Source: Edaphovirga cremea (GTDB lineage Bacteria; Pseudomonadota; Gammaproteobacteria; Enterobacterales; Enterobacteriaceae). From it: a stretch of 64,000 bases of DNA. Position numbers and translations under genes: made by a program. Numbering within the stretch: position 1 is the stretch's first letter; every line of letters starts with the position of its first letter. The stretch spans positions 411,322-475,321 of the forward strand of contig NZ_QOVA01000002.1 of the NCBI RefSeq assembly GCF_003332275.1, in the 5' to 3' direction. The notes beneath the pieces were generated by a model. That model was not told the origin of the DNA. It made no database searches and saw only the letters and a program-made list of their open reading frames with translations. This document shows, piece by piece, positions 34,393-42,736 of this stretch.

Positions 34393-35880
34393 TTAACCGG
34401 TAAATAGCCCAAGTACTTTAAACCAGGTAAACAGTGTAATGCTGATCACGCATGCCCCAATAAAGCAGGTCACCATGGCGTATTTTATTTGGTCCAATAC
34501 ACTGAAAAATCCGGTTGAGAAATAAATCGCATTCACTTTGGAGTGAGGTGGTAGCGTGATGGTATAAGTTGTTGTCAACGCAGCAGCGAGTGCCAGACCC
34601 ACAGGATCCATGCCTAACGTTTTCGCCAGGGCGATAAAAGAGGGAATCAGGATCGTTACGCGTACTGTCTTGCTGGTAAAAATGAGGTGACTGTACATAC
34701 TGATAAAAATCACGAGAATATAAACGGCGGTGTGGCTCATATTTTCCAGTCCCAAACTGGTCACCACTTTACCAATCAACCATTCTGCGCCTTTGGTTTT
34801 TTCAAGCGCATTTCCCGCAGCATAAGCCCCAGCCGCAAACAACATCAGGTCCCATTTTATATTGGCTTCAGGCCAGGATAGGATGCCAAACCGGGGCAGT
34901 AAACACCAGGTGGCCGCCATAATTGCGGTCATATACACACTGATTTTAAAACCAACCCAATCCTGATGATAATCTGAGGTCGCCCACAGCACGACGGTGA
35001 TCAGAAATATAGTCAGGGTCTTGAATTCGATGGTGGAAATATTACCCATTGAATTCAGTTCACTGCTCAACCGCCCAATACCGTCACTGAAGGTTGCTTC
35101 ACCTTTAAAAGAAAACAGCCGAAGACCAATAAAAAAGGTTATCGCCATCGTAATAATTGCCGTTGGCATACCGGCTAATAGCCAGTCCATATAACCAATC
35201 GAGGAACCTGTTAAGTCATTGATAAACCCCACGGCAATAATATTACCTGCCGTGGCGGTCATGACTCCAGAGGTTGCCAGTGCATCGGCCTGCACCCCTT
35301 GCAGCATCATAACGCGGCCTAAATTACTTTCCCCCGGTATGGCTTTATACACTTCAAGGAGAATAATACAGATAGGTACCATCAAGGTTGCACGGGCAGT
35401 CGTTGAAGGGACAAAGAATGCGAGGGCAAAGTTGATAAATACCAGAATAAATAGGGTCTTCTTGGGGGTTTTCCCAAACCTCGTTACCATAAATAGCGCA
35501 AAACGGCGTGCCAGATTAGATTTAATCATGGCCGAAGTTAATACAAAAGCTGAGACCATTAGCCAGATTACATCGTAACCCAGGGTACCCAGGACATTCT
35601 TCTCTGACCAGGTTCCCGTTACCGATAAGAGAATAATAACGATCAGTGAGGTAATGAAAATCGGGACAGGGCAGGTTACCCACATAATCAGCGCGAAAAC
35701 AAATATCGCAATGGCCTTTTGTCCTTCAACCGGCAGTCCTGCCGGTTGCGGCATAAAATAGAGAAGTAAGAAACAAATGGCAGCCAAATAGAAGCCATAT
35801 TTTTTCATCCAAGAATCAGGTTTGCCATTTTTTACTCCACTCGGATGGTGTTCATCACTCTTCAGAGCTTTGTTTTTCAT
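34393..35880 (-). CDS. SLC13/DASS-family anion transporter
   Basis: A 495-residue sodium:anion symporter with a charged N-terminal tail of about 25 residues and 12 or so hydrophobic segments. The transport motifs are AFFVPSTTARATLMVPICIILLE and the paired HLIFTSKTVRVTILIPSFIALA and TYTITLPPHSKVNAIYF. AGGGAT lies before the ATG. It is transcribed with the aPGM-like gene and divergently from a LysR gene. The substrate is unknown; family members carry di- and tricarboxylates. Confidence 0.88.
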   Translation of the reverse strand: MKNKALKSDEHHPSGVKNGKPDSWMKKYGFYLAAICFLLLYFMPQPAGLPVEGQKAIAIFVFALIMWVTCPVPIFITSLIVIILLSVTGTWSEKNVLGTLGYDVIWLMVSAFVLTSAMIKSNLARRFALFMVTRFGKTPKKTLFILVFINFALAFFVPSTTARATLMVPICIILLEVYKAIPGESNLGRVMMLQGVQADALATSGVMTATAGNIIAVGFINDLTGSSIGYMDWLLAGMPTAIITMAITFFIGLRLFSFKGEATFSDGIGRLSSELNSMGNISTIEFKTLTIFLITVVLWATSDYHQDWVGFKISVYMTAIMAATWCLLPRFGILSWPEANIKWDLMLFAAGAYAAGNALEKTKGAEWLIGKVVTSLGLENMSHTAVYILVIFISMYSHLIFTSKTVRVTILIPSFIALAKTLGMDPVGLALAAALTTTYTITLPPHSKVNAIYFSTGFFSVLDQIKYAMVTCFIGACVISITLFTWFKVLGLFTG

Positions 35881-36070
35881 TTTAATATCCCTGGCGTCAT
35901 TTATGATCAGTCACTATAAAACCTAATGAGATAATCAGTTGTGTCTAAAATTCACTGTTACCTAATCATGAAGCCAGAGACTAATCAATTCCATTTTCAT
36001 TGGATGATTATAGGTAAAATTTATAGCTGCTCTATTTTATGATCATAAATAAAAAAACAACCAAATATTA

Positions 36071-36084
36071 GTGAGATGTATCAC
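36071..36084. promoter_or_regulatory. CRP-type site
   Basis: GTGAGATGTATCAC has perfect GTGA-N6-TCAC symmetry and a following A. It suggests cAMP-CRP control of the aPGM-like/SLC13 unit. Confidence 0.55.
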
Positions 36085-36087
36085 AGA

Positions 36088-36125
36088 AGTAGGGAGTAAC
36101 TCTCCCTACTCTAAATAGAGTAGGG
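36088..36125. promoter_or_regulatory. Two overlapping perfect inverted repeats sharing a central arm
   Basis: AGTAGGGAG (36088-36096) pairs with CTCCCTACT (36102-36110) over a 5-bp spacer; CCCTACTCT (36104-36112) pairs with AGAGTAGGG (36117-36125) over a 4-bp spacer. The middle CCCTACT is used by both. This may be a multimeric LysR binding site, or in RNA two mutually exclusive hairpins. Confidence 0.7.
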
Positions 36126-36246
36126 TTTAATCTCTAAAAGAATGAATGATTCTTATTTATATTGTCTGTTTTTACTGCTTTGTTAAGAAATAATGAAGGG
36201 TTGGATAGGGAAAATAATAACAACACGGCGACCCGAGGGGAATTTT

Positions 36247-37224
36247 ATGAATCTCACACGACTAAGGACATTTCTGGTATTAACCGAGTGCCTCAATTTC
36301 TCTGAAGCGGCGGAGATTCTGTACTGTAGCCAACCCACTGTCAGTATTCAGATTCGCACGCTGGAAGAGGAAATTGGCTGCACGCTGTTCGATCGTGTTG
36401 GGAAGAAATTGTATGTTAATCAGCAGGGTAATGAATTTAAAATCTATGCCACCCAAATGCTCAATATCTGGGCCGCCGCAAAGGAGAATGCGTTGAGGTC
36501 CCGTTCAGGAGAGTATGGATTATTGTCTTTTGGGGCCAGTAATTTTGTGGGAATTTATCTGCTGCCTATTCTGCTGTCCACATTCAAAAAAAAGCACACT
36601 AAAATAAAGATCAATATGCAGATCAGATCATCAGCAACGCTGTTAGGGCTGTTGGAAAAAAACGAAGTGGATTTCCTCATCCTTTCTGATCAAGTGAAAA
36701 TAAATGAGACTATTTATCAGAAAAAAGATTTTTATCGCGATAGATTGATTTTGGTTGCGCCCAGTGAACACCCTTTGGCTCAGGTAACCTTATTGGATTT
36801 AAGTCAGTTGGAGGGATGCGTTTTATTATGGAAACCTGAGAATTCGTCTACCCGTATTTTTCTGGAGCAATTATTAAAAAATAATAACGTTTCGATTAAA
36901 AATCATATTGAAATAAGCAGTCTGGAGGCCATTAAACAAAGTGTTATTAACTCATTGGGTATTGCCTTTATTTCGGAGTCTGCGGTAAAGCAGGAACTTA
37001 ATCATGGGCTGCTGACGGAGGTGTTTACTCCGCAGTTGAATATTAAACGCGGGGTGGTGTATGTCACTCGCAGGGATAAAATATTAACCCCTGTTGCCAG
37101 TAACTTTATTAAGCTGCTGGAGTCAATAAATCATAAAAATGATATCCAGCAAGCTTTGCTTAACTGGTCTTTGCAAAGCATTCCGGGTGAGAAAAAGTGT
37201 ATACAGAGCGCTGTGACATCATGA
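36247..37224 (+). CDS. LysR-family regulator of the aPGM-like/SLC13 unit
   Basis: A 325-residue LysR protein with helix-turn-helix FLVLTECLNFSEAAEILYCSQPTVSIQIRTLE and an effector domain that includes ASNFVGIYLLP and SLEAIKQSVINSLGIAFISE. The ATG at 36247 gives the usual MNLTRLRTF start and has GAGGGG upstream; 18 further codons are open. It is divergent from the SLC13 gene, the classic arrangement for a LysR activator and its target. Confidence 0.88.
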   Translation: MNLTRLRTFLVLTECLNFSEAAEILYCSQPTVSIQIRTLEEEIGCTLFDRVGKKLYVNQQGNEFKIYATQMLNIWAAAKENALRSRSGEYGLLSFGASNFVGIYLLPILLSTFKKKHTKIKINMQIRSSATLLGLLEKNEVDFLILSDQVKINETIYQKKDFYRDRLILVAPSEHPLAQVTLLDLSQLEGCVLLWKPENSSTRIFLEQLLKNNNVSIKNHIEISSLEAIKQSVINSLGIAFISESAVKQELNHGLLTEVFTPQLNIKRGVVYVTRRDKILTPVASNFIKLLESINHKNDIQQALLNWSLQSIPGEKKCIQSAVTS

Positions 37225-37253
37225 TTTGCACGGTCTTTCCAGAGAATTTGATA

Positions 37254-37284
37254 CCCCGCCACAGAGGTAATCCCTGTGACGGGG
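37254..37284. terminator. Hairpin between convergent lysR and pectate lyase genes
   Basis: CCCCG-C-CACAG pairs with CTGTG-A-CGGGG around a 9-nt loop. No T-run follows; a shared 3' structure is likely but termination is uncertain. Confidence 0.4.
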
Positions 37285-37303
37285 GGCCTGCAACGCCAAT
37301 TAT

Positions 37304-38443
37304 TTAAGGTTTAGAGGACGCCAATTTAGCCTGCCAGGCCGGATATTCAGTTTTGAGAAGTTCTGCTGGCCAGGTGCCATACCATGAATAACCGGTACGT
37401 CTTTCCCGCGCTATCTCGCTGTACTCTTTCACCCTCACGCTGTCTCGGTTTGCCAATACCACGCTATTGTCTTTTAAATCGTAGAAGCGTGCCCACAACA
37501 GCGGCGCACTCGGATCTTTCACCTGGCGGCGATCTTTGTCAGAGGAGTGCCACTCGTACTTCTCGGGTTTGGCGCTGAAATTTTCGATTCTTAATCCGGT
37601 CAGTGCCGAACGCTGTAACCAGGCTGCCCCATCGTTGATGCTGGCGATAATTTCCGGGGAAGGATTTTCTATACGCATCAAATAGCGCAACACTTCGACG
37701 GTTTCTTGCGACACGATAGAAGGGAGTTCATAGGATCGTCCCATCATCGGTTCCAGCGTTTCATTATTATACTGACCCGCCCAGCCGGTTTTAACTCCAT
37801 TTTGAACGACCTGAAGTTTGAGTAAACAGGCATCGCCATTCGCGATCGCCTGCTCAATCTTTCCACGCAGTTGGCTATCCACAAAATCATAGCGTTCAGG
37901 TTCAGCAATAACTTGGCGCAGGGTAGAGAGCACCCCGGAGGTCACTTCATCCGCGATAGTAATATAGGCGTGATATTTCTCTTTGGGAGGCAGCGTATGC
38001 GGCCAACCACCGCACTGGGTATTTTGCAGCGACAACATATACTGCAACCCTTTCAGGCTGGCATCCTTATATGCAGGATTTTTCGTTATCTGCCAGGCAT
38101 TGGCGAGATAAGCGATTTGTGTGTAGGTATTTCGATTGTCAAGTGACAACTTTGGATCGGATTTCATCGCAGTGAATGCGCTGATTTCTTCTGGTGTCAA
38201 AATGCGTGCCGGATCCTGATTTTCAATCCATCCACCGTTATCTTTTTGATAAAGAAGTATATTATTTGAAATCGCCGTAACGTCTTCAGGTGCATAACGC
38301 GCATAATCTTTGCCATTTTTATTTTGATAATGGTGTATCGCGTCGTAAAAACCGTCCAATGAGGTCGTCGTTTTGGTGTCAGCGTAGGCATGCGTCGTTA
38401 TCAGCATGACGGAGAAAACAGTCAGTAAAAACTTCGGTTTCAT
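37304..38443 (-). CDS. Secreted family-10 pectate lyase
   Basis: A 379-residue exported enzyme with signal peptide MKPKFLLTVFSVMLITTHAYA. It has the polysaccharide lyase 10 pattern: ILLYQKDNGGWIENQD, LDNRNTYTQIAYLANAW, LQNTQCGGWPHTLP, and the C-terminal RRTGYSWYGTWPAELL. PL10 enzymes cut polygalacturonate by calcium-assisted beta-elimination. The start at 38443 has GGGAG 8 bp upstream; the longer frame has no role. A KdgR-like sequence lies upstream. It is a lone gene and is not part of a pel cluster. Confidence 0.88.
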   Translation of the reverse strand: MKPKFLLTVFSVMLITTHAYADTKTTTSLDGFYDAIHHYQNKNGKDYARYAPEDVTAISNNILLYQKDNGGWIENQDPARILTPEEISAFTAMKSDPKLSLDNRNTYTQIAYLANAWQITKNPAYKDASLKGLQYMLSLQNTQCGGWPHTLPPKEKYHAYITIADEVTSGVLSTLRQVIAEPERYDFVDSQLRGKIEQAIANGDACLLKLQVVQNGVKTGWAGQYNNETLEPMMGRSYELPSIVSQETVEVLRYLMRIENPSPEIIASINDGAAWLQRSALTGLRIENFSAKPEKYEWHSSDKDRRQVKDPSAPLLWARFYDLKDNSVVLANRDSVRVKEYSEIARERRTGYSWYGTWPAELLKTEYPAWQAKLASSKP

Positions 38444-38547
38444 TAATAGCTCCCTTTCAGTTGTTTTTCTGGCAGGCAGACTATAACGACTCTTTTCGTT
38501 TAAAAAACAAATGATTGTCACATTAAGAAACTGTTTATTAAATAAAA

Positions 38548-38562
38548 TGAAATAGCAGTTTG
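38548..38562 (-). promoter_or_regulatory. Weak KdgR-like site upstream of the pectate lyase
   Basis: TGAAA-N6-TTTG resembles the KdgR box GAAA-N6-TTTC with one mismatch in the defined bases. It lies about 105 bp upstream of the start. A stronger KdgR-like sequence is at 43861-43881. Confidence 0.25.
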
Positions 38563-38877
38563 TTTTTATTGTAGAAACAAATGCCTCAAGTTGATGGCGA
38601 AGTATGAGGTTAAATACTCTATTTCAATGAATATGCAACCAGATGATAGTTAGTGGTATTTGCGTCACCAAGAGTGAAAATTCACAACTTCTTCCTAATC
38701 TTTAATCAAAGGCTCAATAGGGAAGATGACGGTTTTTTTATTAAAAAAATACAAGAAGTTACATTAATCATTTCAGCTAGTGAGCAACCATTGAGCGTTC
38801 ATTCTGGAAGATTCCTCGCAAGAACCGACTGTCTAGCCTGTTCATCGGCCCCATTGAACGGTATCATTCCTGGAATT

Positions 38878-38901
38878 GGTAATGCCAATCATTAGCATTA
38901 C
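38878..38901 (+). promoter_or_regulatory. Fur box
   Basis: The 19 bases at 38878-38896 match the Fur consensus at 15 positions, and GTAATGC / GCATTAC form perfect 7-bp arms at 38879-38885 and 38895-38901. It lies 40-63 bp upstream of the siderophore-binding protein ATG. Iron-bound Fur should repress this operon. Confidence 0.8.
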
Positions 38902-38940
38902 GAAATGGGATTTCTATATCCACAATTCTCAGGAGAGAAA

Positions 38941-39894
38941 ATGCGATTACGTTCAGCCTTATTTTCGTCATTGTTGACAGCAACTTTTGCCCTGACCGGG
39001 TGTGATGATTCCGCAGCAAAACCAGAAGCCTCAGCCAAGATCAGCATTGAACATGCACAGGGTACGACGCAGGTTCCGCTTAATCCGCAGAAAGTGATCA
39101 TACTGAACCCGATGATGCTGGATAACGCCGACGCCCTGCACATCAAGGTGGCCGGTGTTCCGCAAACCAGTACGCATCTGCCCGCATTTTTATCCAGATA
39201 CAGCGGGTCTGAGTATATGAACGACGGTACCCTGTTTGAGCCGGATTATGAAGCGCTCAGTCAGGCGAAACCCGATCTGATCATCGCAGGTGGCCGTGCC
39301 AATGATGCTTATGACAAGCTCAGCGCCATCGCACCCACCATTTCGCTGGATCTGGATCCCCAGCACTTTACCCAGAGCCTGAGCCATCGCACAGAGCAAC
39401 TGGCATCAATATTTGGCAAAGAAGAAGAGGCGAAGACGCTGCTGGACAAATTCACCGCACAGATAGACGGCATCAAGCAGAAATCGGCTAACGCGGGATC
39501 GGCAATGGTATTGATGATCAGCGGTGGCAAAATGTCGGCTTACACCCCGGGTTCCCGTTTCGGCTTTGTTTTTGACGATCTGGGATTCAAACCTGCGGCT
39601 ACGTTTGCTGAATCAGGTCGTCACGGCAATGTGGTGACCTCTGAATTTATTCTTAATGCCAACCCTGACTGGCTGTTCGTACTTGACCGTGACAATGCCA
39701 TTGGCCGTACTGAAGGGCAATCCGCGCAACAGATCCTCGATAACCCGCTGATCAATAAAACCAAGGCGTGGCAGAACAATCGCATTATTTATCTCGATTC
39801 CGCCTCGCTTTACATTGCGGGTGGGATACAGAGTTACACGCTGCTGATGGATAAAGTGAATGCGGCTCTGGATAAGCAAGCGTCAGCGCAATAA
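38941..39894 (+). CDS. Siderophore-binding lipoprotein of an iron ABC importer (CeuE/FatB-like)
   Basis: A 317-residue periplasmic-binding lipoprotein. The signal ends in a lipobox ALTGC (Cys19) and the mature protein has the two-lobe pattern QVPLNPQKVIILNPMMLD, PDLIIAGGRANDAYDKLSAIAPTI and FVFDDLGFKPA of catecholate siderophore-binding proteins. It delivers an iron-siderophore complex to the permeases downstream. The ATG at 38941 is preceded by CAGGAGAG. It is the first gene of an operon controlled by the Fur box. Confidence 0.87.
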   Translation: MRLRSALFSSLLTATFALTGCDDSAAKPEASAKISIEHAQGTTQVPLNPQKVIILNPMMLDNADALHIKVAGVPQTSTHLPAFLSRYSGSEYMNDGTLFEPDYEALSQAKPDLIIAGGRANDAYDKLSAIAPTISLDLDPQHFTQSLSHRTEQLASIFGKEEEAKTLLDKFTAQIDGIKQKSANAGSAMVLMISGGKMSAYTPGSRFGFVFDDLGFKPAATFAESGRHGNVVTSEFILNANPDWLFVLDRDNAIGRTEGQSAQQILDNPLINKTKAWQNNRIIYLDSASLYIAGGIQSYTLLMDKVNAALDKQASAQ

Positions 39895-39903
39895 TTCTTA
39901 TCA

Positions 39904-40863
39904 ATGAAAAATTTAAGCTTTGTAGCAGGTCTGGTTATTTTACTGGGCCTGATGGCATGTAGCCTGTTCATTGGCGCTGGGCATGTCACTCTGGCGAATC
40001 TCTGGTCGGATCCGGACATGCGCGACATATTTTTAATCAGTCGCGTACCCCGCACGCTGGCATTGGTTCTTGCTGGCAGTGCCATGAGCGTTGCCGGGCT
40101 AATCATGCAGATGCTGACACAGAACCGCTTTGTCGAGCCTTCAATTGCGGGTACTACCCAGTCGGCCAGTCTTGGTTTACTGCTGGTGATGGTGTTCAGC
40201 CCGTCGGCCCCGGTGATGGTGAAAATGCTGGTGGCAACGGTATTCGCCATGGGCGGTACCGCGCTTTTTATGCTGTTGCTGGCACGGATGAGGATGAAAT
40301 CGGCGCTGATGGTGCCGCTTACCGGCATCATGCTGGGCGCTGTATTCAGTGCGGTGACAACGTTTCTGGCGATGGAGTTCGACCTTCTGCAATCATTGGG
40401 CAGTTGGGAATCCGGTGATTTTTCTGGCGTATTGCAGGGCCGCTATGAGTTGCTCTGGATCGTTGGCGCACTGACGCTGATTGCGTGCCTGATCGCCGAT
40501 CGTTTTACCGTTGCAGGCATGGGGCGAGATTTCTCGGTCAATGTCGGCCTGAATTATCAGCGGGTGATGCTGGTGGGAATGTCGATCATCGCCATCATCA
40601 GTGGTGTTGTGGTGGTCGTGATTGGTGTGCTTCCTTTTCTGGGTTTGATTGTCCCGAATATTGTCAGCATGGCAATGGGCGATAATCTACGTCGAACCAT
40701 TCCGTGGGTGAGCCTTTGCGGCGGCGGGCTGGTGGTTTTATGCGACATTATTGGCCGGTTAATCAGTTACCCCTTTGAAATCCCTGCCAGCGTGATCCTG
40801 GGAGCCATCGGCGCGCTCGTTTTCCTGTTATTAATTGTTAGGACCAAACGTCATGCAGGTTGA
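39904..40863 (+). CDS. Iron-siderophore ABC permease, subunit 1 (FecCD family)
   Basis: A 319-residue permease with nine or ten hydrophobic segments. The family signature is DIFLISRVPRTLALVLAGSAMSVAGLIMQMLTQNRFVEPSIAGTTQSA in pieces, followed by GVLPFLGLIVPNIVSMAMGD. It lies 9 bp after the binding-protein gene. The ribosome site is weak. Its last 11 bases overlap the next permease gene. Confidence 0.9.
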   Translation: MKNLSFVAGLVILLGLMACSLFIGAGHVTLANLWSDPDMRDIFLISRVPRTLALVLAGSAMSVAGLIMQMLTQNRFVEPSIAGTTQSASLGLLLVMVFSPSAPVMVKMLVATVFAMGGTALFMLLLARMRMKSALMVPLTGIMLGAVFSAVTTFLAMEFDLLQSLGSWESGDFSGVLQGRYELLWIVGALTLIACLIADRFTVAGMGRDFSVNVGLNYQRVMLVGMSIIAIISGVVVVVIGVLPFLGLIVPNIVSMAMGDNLRRTIPWVSLCGGGLVVLCDIIGRLISYPFEIPASVILGAIGALVFLLLIVRTKRHAG

Positions 40864-41860
40864 GGAATATCCGTCAAAAGACCATCTGCTGCCCGGGACA
40901 AACAGAACGTTAAGCGTACCGGCAAAGCGGTTACTGCTATTGGGCGTAATTGCGCTTGTGGTTATTGTCATTTTCATGACGATCAATCTGGGTGGAAACA
41001 TTCAGTACATTCTGATCCATCGCGGGCTGATTTTAGCCACGATGCTGTTGGTCGCTTTTGCTTCCGGCGTTGCCACCGTTTTATTTCAGACCGTCACCAA
41101 TAACCGCATTTTAACGCCCTCGGTCATGGGATTGGAGGCGCTGTTTATTCTCATCCAGACGCTATTGATATTCTTTATCGATGCCAATGGCTTTCGGGTT
41201 TTGGGTGTTACCGGGAAGTTTCTCTGTGAATCGGCGCTGCTGGTGCTGTTCTCGGTGTTTCTTTACCGCTGGCTGTTGACGGGCGTGGGGATCAATCTGC
41301 ACAAGGTGCTGTTGATCGGGCTGGTGTGCGGCACGCTGTTCCGCAGTATCTCCAGCCTTATGCAGCGCCTTCTCTCACCCGGCGAATTTGCCATCCTTCA
41401 GGGACGCGTTTTCGCTACCTTTACCCGTGCCGCACCGGAAATTATTGCTGTGTCGGCCGGGATCACGGTGCTTGTGGCGCTGGCCGTCTGGCGGATGCGC
41501 CATTGCCTTGATGTGATTGCGCTGGGCAGAAACAGCGCGGTTAATCTGGGTGTCGCGTACCAGAAAAAAATCACCGTCATTCTCCTTCTGGTTTCGCTGC
41601 TGGTCGCCATGTCGACGGCGCTGGTGGGGCCGCTGACATTTTTAGGCTTGCTTATCGCCAATCTGGCCTATCCGATTATGGGGACGTTCCGCCATCAATA
41701 TTTGCTGCCGGGGGTTTTCCTGCTGGGGGCGATTACGCTGGTCGGCGGGCAATTGATCCTCGAGCGCTTATTGAACATGTCGGGAACGTTGTCAGTGGTC
41801 ATTGAATTTGTTGGCGGCGCGCTGTTTATTTATCTGTTAATTAAAAAGGCACCGGTGTGA
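40853..41860 (+). CDS. Iron-siderophore ABC permease, subunit 2 (FecCD family)
   Basis: A 335-residue FecCD-type permease. ASGVATVLFQTVTNNRILTPSVMGLEALFI is the conserved N-terminal region, and STALVGPLTFLGLLIANLAYPIMG the coupling loop for the ATPase. The ATG at 40853 overlaps the upstream gene by 11 bases; a TTG six codons earlier is possible. GTGA overlaps the next gene. Confidence 0.9.
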   Translation: MQVEEYPSKDHLLPGTNRTLSVPAKRLLLLGVIALVVIVIFMTINLGGNIQYILIHRGLILATMLLVAFASGVATVLFQTVTNNRILTPSVMGLEALFILIQTLLIFFIDANGFRVLGVTGKFLCESALLVLFSVFLYRWLLTGVGINLHKVLLIGLVCGTLFRSISSLMQRLLSPGEFAILQGRVFATFTRAAPEIIAVSAGITVLVALAVWRMRHCLDVIALGRNSAVNLGVAYQKKITVILLLVSLLVAMSTALVGPLTFLGLLIANLAYPIMGTFRHQYLLPGVFLLGAITLVGGQLILERLLNMSGTLSVVIEFVGGALFIYLLIKKAPV

Positions 41861-42615
41861 TTGAAATAAAGGATATCAATAAAAAATACCAGGATACCGC
41901 GGTACTCAGTCAAATAAACGAGACCATTCCTTCCGGCGGTATCACCTCAATCATCGGGCCAAATGGCGCGGGAAAATCGACGCTATTGTCGATCATGAGT
42001 CGTCTTCTTGAAGCTGACCTTGGCACCGTACAGATCAATGGGCTGGATGTGGCGAAAACCCCAGGGGACAAGCTCGCGACCATTCTTTCCGTGCTGCGGC
42101 AGGAGAATCATTTCACCAGCCGCCTGACGGTAGCGGATTTGGTGGGTTTTGGTCGCTATCCCTACTCGAAGGGGCGGCTAAACGAAAACGATCGCCAGCA
42201 TATTGATGCCGCGATGGCGTTCCTTAATCTGATTCCCCTGAAAGATCGTTACCTTGACGAACTTTCGGGCGGGCAGCGGCAGCGTGCCTATGTTGCCATG
42301 GTGCTTTGCCAGGATACGAAGTATATCCTGCTGGACGAACCCCTGAATAATCTGGATATGAAACATAGCGTGGCGATGATGAAGCAACTGCGGCGTGCCG
42401 CCGACGAACTGCAAAAAACCATCATACTGGTGATCCATGACATCAATTTTGCCTCGGCGTATTCCGACCACATTATTGCGATGAAAAACGGTGAGGTTAT
42501 CGTCAGGGGGACACCGGCGGAGATCATGAAACCGGACGTGCTTGAAGAGATTTTTGACATAAAAATCAATATAGAAACAGTGCAGGATCAGCATATCGCT
42601 GTTTACTACCGTTGA
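41857..42615 (+). CDS. Iron-siderophore ABC ATPase (FepC/CeuD-like)
   Basis: A 252-residue ATP-binding subunit. Walker A is GPNGAGKSTLLS, the signature is LSGGQRQRAYVAMVL, Walker B is YILLDEPLNNLD, and the switch His is in VIHDINFAS. The start is GTG at 41857, overlapping the upstream TGA. It powers import through the two permeases. Confidence 0.93.
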   Translation: MIEIKDINKKYQDTAVLSQINETIPSGGITSIIGPNGAGKSTLLSIMSRLLEADLGTVQINGLDVAKTPGDKLATILSVLRQENHFTSRLTVADLVGFGRYPYSKGRLNENDRQHIDAAMAFLNLIPLKDRYLDELSGGQRQRAYVAMVLCQDTKYILLDEPLNNLDMKHSVAMMKQLRRAADELQKTIILVIHDINFASAYSDHIIAMKNGEVIVRGTPAEIMKPDVLEEIFDIKINIETVQDQHIAVYYR

Positions 42616-42736
42616 GTTTGAGATGGGCCGTGATGTTTGGGGTGATAAATGAAATAATATCCCTCACCTTTGTCATGTTGGCGCCCGCGTTATGGTCTGG
42701 TGGGTTGTCTGCTCGTTGCCTTAAACCCGGATAGTC

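Larger units (their letters stand above)
35881..36246. other. Divergent promoter region with overlapping palindromes
   Basis: 366 bp between the SLC13 gene and the LysR gene. It holds a CRP-type site at 36071-36084 and three alternating copies of CCCTACT/AGTAGGG at 36088-36125 that form two overlapping perfect inverted repeats. The rest is AT-rich with no gene. Confidence 0.7.
38444..38940. other. Intergenic region between pectate lyase and siderophore importer genes
   Basis: About 500 bp, AT-rich. An 80-codon open frame at 38653-38895 has no recognisable features and overlaps the Fur box, so it is not called. Regulatory elements are the KdgR-like site and the Fur box. Confidence 0.45.

Noticed and set aside
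36088..36125. Overlapping palindromes as a simple terminator
   Set aside because: They lie between divergent genes, with no gene end nearby and no T-run.
38653..38895. 80-codon open frame before the siderophore operon
   Set aside because: It overlaps the Fur box and lacks coding features.
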